Shown here: positions 57,279 to 64,000 of the stretch, piece by piece
Numbering within the stretch: position 1 is the stretch's first letter
How the letters are laid out: the number at the start of each line of letters is the position of its first letter
Position numbers and translations under genes: made by a program
Assembly (NCBI GenBank): GCA_014529385.2
Contig: CM043966.1
Location: 43,221,037 to 43,285,036, forward strand
Direction: 5' to 3'
Origin: Adiantum capillus-veneris
Taxonomy: Eukaryota > Streptophyta > Polypodiopsida > Polypodiales > Pteridaceae
Length of the DNA stretch: 64,000 nt
Notes under the pieces: model-generated
Databases searched by the model: none
What the model saw: the letters and a program-made list of their open reading frames with translations, nothing else
Told to the model about the DNA's origin: nothing

Positions 57279-58535
57279 ATGATCATCACTCGAAGTGGAT
57301 TGGATACTTCGCTTGGAAGTGATGAGCATGAGAGAGGCGAAGAAGAATTTTCCCCACCAGGAGGTTTTTCCGACCCTTCCCCATTTACGACAAAGATTGC
57401 ACTAACTCCTATGGAGGCTTTGCGGCAATTTTTTCTGAAACAGAAGTTAGAACGAGAAGCAAGAAATGCAGAAAGAAAAGCAGAAAGAAAAGCAGAAAGA
57501 GAGCGTGAACACGAAGAAAGAATGACAGCCATAAAGCATGAGTACAAAGAAAGGAAAGCCGCCTTGTTGCAACTCTTTTCTCAAGTGCCGGCACCGATGC
57601 ACGAAATTCGGGAAAAGGAGACTCTCTCCGTTTCTTCTTCTCCAAAGCAAGATACACAGGATTTGCATGATTGTTTGAAGCATGATGATGATTTGAATGA
57701 TATTGCTAAGCATGATGATTTGAATGACAATGATAAGCGTGATGATTTGGATGCCAATGATTTGCATAATGATTTGGATGACAATGACAAGCATGATGAT
57801 TTGCATGATCAAGATGTGATTTCTCACAAGCATGATGAGTTGCATGACGAAGATGTGATTGTTCACAAGGATGATGTGTTAGTTGATGCTTTTTCTAGCG
57901 AAGCTAACCTCGTTGTCGATTCGATCAATCACCAAGAATCGATCTTGGATTTCGAGTCGAGGTCCACAGACCCCCCACAAGAAGATTCGATAGATCCCGA
58001 AGAAGCGATCTTGGCTCTCGAGCCTTGGTCCAAAGAGCCCTCACAGGAAGTATTATGTGTTCGCATGATTCATACGCACGCATTGTTCGAGTGTTTCATT
58101 CGTGAAGGTTTCCTGTATTTTAGTCAGCATCGTTATGTGATCCCTTTTTCTAGGCATGACATATTGTATGTTGAGCACGTTTCTCTCATGGATGAGCATG
58201 AATGTATGCGGATTGTGCATGAAAAGTTGAAAAGTTTGTATGTCAGGAAGTCACATTCCATGTCTCTTCCTTGGCATGACACAGTTTCCGAACGAGCACA
58301 TGATAGTATGAGCACCAAGCATGGGCATTTCCATTGTGATTTGCCACAGTTGATTGATTTCGATCAAACAGAAAAGATTCGACCGCATTGTTTGCATGTG
58401 TTTAATGAACGGGTTGTCACTCCGTCTCTATGTTCATCTACATTGCATACACAGTCTTTGAGGAAGACAATATTTTTTTCCTTCACTTTACATGGAATGG
58501 GTATGTTCATGGTTTTGTGTTGGAGATTGTTTTAG
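57279..58535 (+). CDS. Family B ORF: coiled-coil and His/Asp-repeat protein of unknown function
   Basis: 418 residues from the Met at 57279 (MIITRSGLDTSLGSDEHER); the frame is open 32 codons further upstream but this Met is conserved in the left copy. About residues 50-100 are Glu/Arg/Lys-rich and likely coiled coil (AERKAERKAEREREHEERM). About 128-190 are a repeat of short units such as KHDDLNDND and KHDDLHDQD, rich in His and Asp. The C-terminal half (RHDILYVEHVSLMDEHECMR, LPWHDTVSERAHDSM) has scattered His/Cys. No RT, protease, integrase or classic CCHC knuckle is seen. Sitting between PBS and PPT, it is the element's only long product and may be a gag-like packaging protein; that is inference. 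The copy at 23637-24864 supports it as a real conserved ORF. Confidence 0.7.
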   Translation: MIITRSGLDTSLGSDEHERGEEEFSPPGGFSDPSPFTTKIALTPMEALRQFFLKQKLEREARNAERKAERKAEREREHEERMTAIKHEYKERKAALLQLFSQVPAPMHEIREKETLSVSSSPKQDTQDLHDCLKHDDDLNDIAKHDDLNDNDKRDDLDANDLHNDLDDNDKHDDLHDQDVISHKHDELHDEDVIVHKDDVLVDAFSSEANLVVDSINHQESILDFESRSTDPPQEDSIDPEEAILALEPWSKEPSQEVLCVRMIHTHALFECFIREGFLYFSQHRYVIPFSRHDILYVEHVSLMDEHECMRIVHEKLKSLYVRKSHSMSLPWHDTVSERAHDSMSTKHGHFHCDLPQLIDFDQTEKIRPHCLHVFNERVVTPSLCSSTLHTQSLRKTIFFSFTLHGMGMFMVLCWRLF

Positions 58536-58547
58536 GAATTTTCAGCC

Positions 58548-58700
58548 ATGGAGATTCTTGAAGATGGAAGAAGCAGGACTTTAGACGAAGTTGAAGCAAG
58601 AAAGGAGATTCAGAAGACTTTGTGTCGCTTTCGGCGCGGCCCAAAGAAGCAAGCGTTGCAGACCTTTATGAAGTTAAAGTACCGCGTGACCCACACATGA
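58548..58700 (+). CDS. Possible 50-residue ORF downstream of the family B ORF
   Basis: ATG at 58548 to TGA at 58700; MEILEDGRSR at the start, basic C-terminal half (RFRRGPKKQALQ). It lies in a stretch of about 210 bp that the left family B copy lacks, between GAGGAAGACA and CCGGCGAAG. It could be a chance frame or part of a longer family product. No family recognised. Confidence 0.25.
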   Translation: MEILEDGRSRTLDEVEARKEIQKTLCRFRRGPKKQALQTFMKLKYRVTHT

Positions 58701-58787
58701 GAGTGGGCCGGCGAAGAGTCCCTTCCAGGATTCCGGATGCTTTTGGCGATCTCCCTTGACGCCATACAGTTCGGTACCAGTACCTCA

Positions 58788-58804
58788 CTTTGAAAAGGAG
58801 GGGA
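58788..58804 (+). other. Polypurine tract of B1
   Basis: CTTTGAAAAGGAGGGGA immediately before the 3' LTR. The same tract in reverse is at 23637-23653. Confidence 0.85.
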
Positions 58805-59930
58805 TGTCACGTGACACATCCCAACCCTATGTGTCCGTGGACAAGCTACACCACAGCAGGGTTCAATCAGTCCAGTCAGTTTAGATTAGCAGTGATCTGA
58901 CACTTTTGTGAGTCTATTCGTAGACCGTGCATGCCCAGTCACTTAGCATAGATGCATATCCTCCGGTTGCACACAGCATGATCATCGGAATTCCCATCGG
59001 AATCCATTAGCATATGTAGGGGAATTTTCCAGTGCATTTAGCCTATTTTCCTATTTTTGGTTATTTTCACTTATTATTTTTAAGTGACTTTCCAACAAAA
59101 GTAGGTAGGGCAATTTTGCTAAGTTAATATATAAGCAAACCAAAGTTCACACTTTCTGGCAGAAGAGGCAGTAGGAGCACCTTGCTCAACAAGCAACTTC
59201 TCACCAAGACCAACCCCCGCGACTACTCTGGCGTTTTCTCCACAGAAGACCTAGCGTTTTTGCATCAGATCAGCCTTGGCGATTTGTGCACAGCAGATCA
59301 GCCCCGGCGTCATCACGACACAGCAGATCAGCCTAGCGTTTTTGCATTTGCAGAACCCCGGCGACAGAAGGACCAATTTCAGCCCCCGGCGTTTTTGGAT
59401 TTCAGCAACAAATTAAGACCGGCATTATTCACCTAAAGTGTAGCAGATTCAGCCCGTAAAGACCATCAGGTTTCAGTCCTAAGAAACCTCATTTTTCAGC
59501 CAAGAAAACGCAGCCAAAACAGTCATTTTCAGCCACCAAAACAGTCCCGGAATTCAGCGATTAGAAGATCCCAGATTTCAGCCATCAAGTTGCCGTCATC
59601 ATCATCGTCGTTGTCATCGGCATAGACCCATTGCATCAGTCCATTGCATACGCATTGTACACCTTGTGCAATCAAAGAATAGACCAATCTCCCCAACGAG
59701 AGTGGGGCCTTCGGAGGAGGGTTTTATAACCTCTCGGGTGTCGTATCTCTTCTCTCTCCTTCTCTCAGTCTCATTCACTTGCATGCACAATATTCACTCA
59801 CTTTGTTCGTGATCATAGCACTCTCCATAAGACGGAAAGCTCTCTCTTTGCCTAAGAACTAAAAGGAACCTTGAGCAATAAAGATCACTAATCTTGAGAA
59901 AATACAACATTCATTCCGCTGCACCTAACA
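58805..59930 (+). repeat. 3' LTR of B1
   Basis: Full length, 1126 bp. It opens with the perfect palindrome TGTCACGTGACA (CACGTG core) and ends CACCTAACA. It carries AGCGTTTTTGCAT-type motifs and the GACGG/CGTCAT tract equivalent to (GAC)n of the left subtype. Confidence 0.9.
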
Positions 59931-60534
59931 AAAGCTTTGTTTCTTGCTTCGCTTTTTACCTTTTCCGTCTCTTCACTCGAATCTGAAGAGCTAGAAGAAA
60001 TGTCAGAAGAAGAAGAAGAAGAAGAAGAAGAAGAAGAAGAAGAAGAACTGGGTACTCCTTCAAATCGAACACGCTTCTTCTGTTTCTTTGCCTTGTCAAA
60101 TGTCGACTGACGACCCAAATATCCCGAAAAGTCAATGCCTTTCTTCTGCTTTTTGCCGTGCTTTTTGAATTTCTTCTGCGCATCAAAAAGCTGAGCAATC
60201 CGTGCATCAACCACCTCTTGTAATTCCTTCTCAGAATATTGTTTGTGATCAGAAGGTTTCTTGAGAGCGGCTTTCAGGGGTGGTGTAATGGTTTTCTGCC
60301 ACTGCGCATCCACTTCCTGAAAAGAAGTCTCGCTCATATATTTTGCCAATTTCGGATCCTTCGCAAAACTGAGCATTATCTTTGTTGCATCGCCGATCAA
60401 TTGACGACGCTTCATCTCTCTTTGCTCCACCTGAGTAGGCCGAGGCGGGCCATACTCTCTGCAAGAATCTTCGTTGTGATCCCTGCCCGCATCTCCAGAT
60501 GCGGAGGAGTTGATTGATCCTTGCGTGAAGCCAT
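59931..60534 (-). pseudogene. A-old gag N-terminal part, detached by inversion
   Basis: Starts at ATG 60532-60534 (MASRKDQSTPP); one base is lost soon after, near 60508, so the main open frame is read from an upstream phase. It shows the gag blocks KRRQLIGDATK, DARIAQLFDAQKK, GYLGRQSTFDKAKKQKK and a long Ser run encoded by GAA repeats on the plus strand (60005-60049). It breaks off at 59931 within the sequence that resumes at 25916. Together these are one gag split by B1 and then by the inversion. Confidence 0.88.
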
Positions 60535-60589
60535 AGGTGCTGCGGAAAAAAAATTGGGGATCGGATTTCCCGTCGAAGAGAAATCGGCC

Positions 60590-60603
60590 GTGCTCTGATA
60601 CCA
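60590..60603 (-). other. Primer binding site of A-old
   Basis: Minus strand TGGTATCAGAGCAC, one base from the LTR at 60605. Confidence 0.9.
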
Positions 60604-60604
60604 C

Positions 60605-61199
60605 TGTAACAGACTTGGACACTCCAAGTCAAGAATCAATCGCGACAGCACCAAATAACCACTTCAAAACAATTCACAGATCATAATAGATTTGCAATGG
60701 CCCGGCGGAGTTCCGTGCCTAGAGATATTGGCCCCAAAGACTGGCGCCCCTTTCGGTATTTCTTTATGTATTAATCAATGTCAAAGTACAAAGAGCGGTT
60801 AGGGTTTCACTCTTAGACTCTGCGTCCAGATGCTCTGAGAAGTGAGCCCTAATCCGCGTATTTAAATGTTACAAGGGATGCCCAAAAGCAGAGCCCCAAA
60901 AGCTTCAGAACAAAAGCAATTTCTCTCTCAAAATCATTTGTGTAGCCAAAAATCAGCAATTTGCGTCGCTAGTGCTTTTTTTTTTTTCAGCCTACACAAA
61001 ATCCGGGATTCCGTACCTGTTGCCACGTGGCACTGGCACCAGATTTTAGGATTTCCAGCCACTTAGGGTTTCAGCCAGCAATTAGGGTTAGGGTTTCTAG
61101 AAATTAGGGTTTTTGCAAAATTAGGGTTTCTGACAGAAATTAGGGTTTGAGGATTTTTAGGGTTTCTGCTGTCGGTAGCCACGTCATCGCTTTGTGACA
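60605..61199 (-). repeat. 5' LTR of A-old
   Basis: Same private subtype as 37035-37565 (GGTACGGAATCCCGG region, GCTGGCTGAAACC and doubled CCCTAACCCTAA near 61080-61092, all read on the minus strand). It has a cluster of TTAGGGTTT telo-boxes at 61058-61165. The flanking ATTGC at 61200-61204 is the reverse complement of GCAAT at 37566. Confidence 0.9.
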
Positions 61200-61648
61200 A
61201 TTGCCATTGGCGCAATGTTAGAACGAAATAATCATCTAGCGGCATTTCCCTCTCGTAAATTAATTAGTGATGATTTTCGTTTTTAGTTTATGATAAGAAA
61301 CTTCCCTCTGTCATTCATGCATTAAAACATTGGAAGCATTTCATTTATGGAACGTGAGTTTGTCGTTTGCACAAATCACCAAGCCCTTAGGTGGCTTCAA
61401 TCCATGCCGAGTACACATTGGAGTGATAGACAAGCATGATGGTCTCAATATTTTGAGCAATTTGGTGGTATGATTTGAGTATGTTCCTGGCAAAACTAAC
61501 CTTGTTGCTGATGCATTGAGTGGGAAAGGTAAAGTTCTCTCATTACAAACTCATTCTCTCTATTCAAGGTGTTGGTTTTGATGATTTAAAAGATAATTAC
61601 ATGGGTTGAAAATTTGAAAAGCACTGGTTGTCACAAACTGCTGATGTG
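61200..61648 (+). pseudogene. Element T: RNase H (downstream half)
   Basis: Plus-strand frames read IGAMLERNNHLAAFPSRKL, then TNHQALRWLQSMPS and VPGKTNLVADALSGKGK, the standard Ty3 RNase H series with TNH in place of TDH. Several stops and small shifts are present (for example near 61290). It continues T from 37571-37745. It ends at 61648 where the LTR of element G begins. Confidence 0.78.
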
Positions 61649-63036
61649 TGTCACAAAAATACGGAAGCGTAAACTGACTTTAATTGTATTTCAAATACTC
61701 ACGAGAATTAGAGAGAGTGAGGAAAAGCTTGACACTTCATTGGGGACGAGAAGATGGGCTGGTCCCCCCCCAATAAAGAGATTATCCTTATTATCTTTAC
61801 AAGCACAGGAACGAGGCAATAGTCCGTCCTCTATTCTTTCTTTTTTGCTTCTGACTGAGAGAGTGCGAAAGCTACTCTCTGAATACTGAGAGGATTTTCC
61901 CTCTGCTATGAGATTTTGGGAAGCTCTCCGAAACGAGAATCTATCTTCCACAAAACCCAACGGAAGCTCTCGAAAATGAGTCTACCTTCTGTTAACTGTG
62001 TCCCTTTATGCATAATCATTAAAAGTCCCTAGGCTATTAATGAAATGTGCAAATTAACTCACAACTGCACACACAGATGCTACTAATGAAATGTTAGCTG
62101 CTCCCCAGCGCAATGCCGTACCGACACTGCTCTGGCATTACCTGTTCGCACTTGTCCGGCCGTTTGGTCCAGCACAGGTCATTCAAAATAATTTAATTGA
62201 CTTATCCTAAGGCCGTAAAAATAATTCAGACCTTAGGGTTACTGTTGTTCTAAGGACACCCCATCTCATTCCTGTGCTTGCACTAGCGCTCGTAATTTTC
62301 TGAGCCTGAAATCTGAGGCTACTATCTACCCCTTCATTGAAGACCCGATTTCCCAATCAATAGGGCTTCAAGGTATTTTCTGTTAGGGTCTCCCTGAGGT
62401 GCTCTGGCCCAAACTTGGGCGCACCTAAGGCCCCAGAACTGCTAGATCTATTCTGATGTGCACAAAACTAATTAGATAATTCTTTTCTCGTAAATGGATT
62501 AATTATTTACAAAGCCTGACATACTTACATCTTTTAAAAGTCCCTAGGCTATTAATGAAATGTGCAAATTAACTCTCAACTGAACACACAGATGCTATTA
62601 ATGAAATGGTAGCTGCTCCCCAACACAATGCCGTACCGACACTGCTCTCGCATTACCTGTTCGCACTTGTCCGGCCATTTGGTCCAGCACAGATCATTTA
62701 AAATAATTTAATTGACTTATCCTAAGACCGTAAAAATAATTCAGGCCTTAGGGTTATTGTTGTTCTAAGGACTCCATCTCATTCCTGTGGTTGCAGTAGC
62801 GCGCGTAATTTTCTGAGCGTGAAATCTGAGGCTACTATCTACCCCTTCATTGAAGATCCGATTTTCCAATCACTAGGGCTTCATGGTATTTTTGCTAGGG
62901 TCTCCCTGAGGTGCTCTGGTCCAAACTTGGGAGCACCTGAGGCCCGAGAACTGCTAGATCTATTTTGATGTGCACAAAACTAATTAGATAATTCTTTTCT
63001 CGTAATTAATTATTTACAAATTCTGACATAGTTACA
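61649..63036 (-). repeat. 3' LTR of element G, with a tandem duplication
   Basis: TGTCACAAAAATACGG..ATAGTTACA, followed by the PPT (minus CCAAGAGGGA, 63037-63046). A unit of about 515 bp is repeated: AAAAGTCCCTAGGCTATTAA starts at 62021 and 62536. The first unit ends ..CTTACATC, resembling the LTR end itself, so this may be a full LTR of about 880 bp followed by a 5'-truncated one. Confidence 0.75.
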
Positions 63037-63048
63037 TCCCTCTTGGTT

Positions 63049-63959
63049 CTAAACAGTTGACCTCAACTGTAGAGCGTCAACATAACTGTGCAAGATGTCT
63101 GAGTAGTACGTGAGATCGGACTCAGTCATCCACTTTGCATCTAAAGGGATGTAATTCTTGAACTTGACTAAATACTTTTGATGTAGGCTCCCGGACTTTA
63201 GTTGTCTCTCAGAGTGGTGTATTATCTGTTCAGGTTGAAGGATTTTCTCAGTCTCTTCGACTTGTAGAGGATCTTCTTGTACTGGCGCCGCTGGAGGAGG
63301 TCCAACATATGCTCCGAGGAGACTTACATGAAAAGCATTATGGATGCGCCAATGAGAAGGCAAATCCAATCTAAAAGTCACGTCATTGACTTTATCTGTA
63401 TTCTTGGAAGGGCGGTAAAATCTATGGGAAAGTTTAACAACTTTCCCTTTTCCGACCCGCTTTTTCAATCTAGCTTTCTCAAACTTTAGTAGGACATATT
63501 GTCCTTTTTCAAGATTGAGATTCCTTCTGTGCTTGTTTGCTTTTCTCTTTTGTTGCTCTTGAGTACGAAGGATTGCTTGCTTTACTTGTTGATAGGCAGT
63601 ATCAATATTGCGCACAAATTCATCTGCAACAAAGACGTTTTCTTTGTGACCATAATAGGAAGTAAGAGTGGCTTCCTATAAATAATGTCGAAGGGAGCTT
63701 TACCAGTTGAGGAATGTATGGTATTATTATACGCAAACTCAACTAATGGTAAGTACCGTTGCCATTCGGATTGTCTTTCCAAAACATAACACTTGAGGAG
63801 GTCTAAAACAGTGGCATTAGCGATTTCGCTTTGACCATCTGTTTGAGGATGATAAGCTGATGAAAAATCAAGCTTAGTTCCCAAGTTCTCGAACAATGCT
63901 TGCCAAAATAGACTAGTCATGCGAGGATCCCTATCACTGACAAGTCTTTGGCAATCCAT
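63049..63959 (-). pseudogene. Element G integrase core (partial) and chromodomain
   Basis: From the window edge inward: LVSDRDPRMTSLFW (second catalytic Asp, near 63935), FSSAYHPQTDGQSEIAN (Glu, near 63845), EFAYNNTIHSSTGKAPF, a frame change near 63600-63660, then KARLKKRVGKGKVVKLSHRFY and the chromodomain block KYLVKFKNYIPLDAKWM ending near 63049. HNAFHVSLL is intact. It belongs to the same broad Ty3 chromovirus clade as families A and C but is clearly distinct. The frame also slips near 63960 at the window edge. First Asp and everything upstream lie outside. Confidence 0.82.
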
Positions 63960-64000
63960 GGTGTTAAAAAATCTGAGCTAGTAATATTCTAGTCATGTGA

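Larger units (their letters stand above)
55841..59930 (+). mobile_element. Family B element B1, 5' LTR truncated at the inversion breakpoint
   Basis: 5' LTR remainder 55841-56704, PBS 56706-56717, ORF 57279-58535, PPT 58788-58804, 3' LTR 58805-59930. It sits in A-old gag: AAAGC at 59931-59935 (minus GCTTT) and ACTTC at 25916-25920 are the two copies of a GCTTY target duplication, each one change from GCTTC. No RT, protease or integrase is encoded, so it is non-autonomous. Confidence 0.88.

Noticed and set aside
25916-59935. Two independent family B insertions at the same gag site in two family A elements, instead of an inversion
   Set aside because: It would not explain the shared GCAAT TSD, the private LTR subtype of 37035 and 60605, the continuing T frame, or the split B1 LTR.
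1-64000. CRISPR arrays, rRNA and tRNA genes
   Set aside because: None seen. Regular repeats are microsatellites, telo-boxes or LTR duplications, and TGGTATCAGAGC sites are primer binding sites, not tRNA genes.

Overview
This is nuclear DNA of a land plant with a large, retrotransposon-rich genome. Nearly all of the 64 kb is transposable-element sequence, mostly broken and nested, with one convincing small host gene (7112-7345, SMIM8/DUF4500-like). The plant assignment rests on a CACTA transposase with a DUF4216 partner, LTR elements primed by initiator-Met tRNA (TGGTATCAGAGC), chromodomain Ty3 elements and plant telo-box motifs in the LTRs. A Penelope-type reverse transcriptase (17773-19956) hints at a non-flowering lineage such as a fern or lycophyte. 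That last point is inference from memory of how such elements are distributed.

Layout. 1-5531: microsatellites and a degenerate CACTA DNA transposon that still shows five introns. 5532-9126: intergenic DNA around the SMIM8-like gene. 9127-15754: complete Ty3 chromovirus A1 (minus strand, TSD TAAAC). 15760-21853: array of a second LTR family (H) with a Penelope-like RT inside it. 21854-22521: anonymous DNA and a cut MITE. 22522-25915: family B element (minus). 25916-37565: older family A element (A-old, plus) interrupted by a younger one (A-young, 29625-36080, TSD GAGAG). 37566-37745: piece of another Ty3 element (T). 37746-45989: a third, rearranged family A element (A3), itself hit by a solo LTR (F1). 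45990-51540: family C LTR and pol fused to family D pol, with a hAT-like MITE and a LINE-mobilised insert. 51541-55821: B-like LTR remnants hit by two solo LTRs (C2, F2). 55841-59930: family B element B1 with an intact 418-residue ORF. 59931-61199: 5' end of A-old, inverted. 61200-61648: the other half of T. 61649-64000: Ty3 element G running off the window.

Main finding: the sequence records an inversion of about 30 kb (near 25760 to 55841). The 5' part of A-old (59931-61199, minus) and its 3' part (25916-37565, plus) carry one TSD (GCAAT) and one private LTR subtype. The RNase H frame of target element T runs on across that TSD. Element B1, inserted in A-old gag, has its TSD and its 5' LTR split over the same two breakpoints.

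Function: no cellular pathway is encoded. The family A copies all share a lesion in the integrase core, family B encodes no reverse transcriptase, and most remaining copies are solo LTRs or fragments. Everything mobile here therefore probably depended on enzymes supplied from elsewhere.
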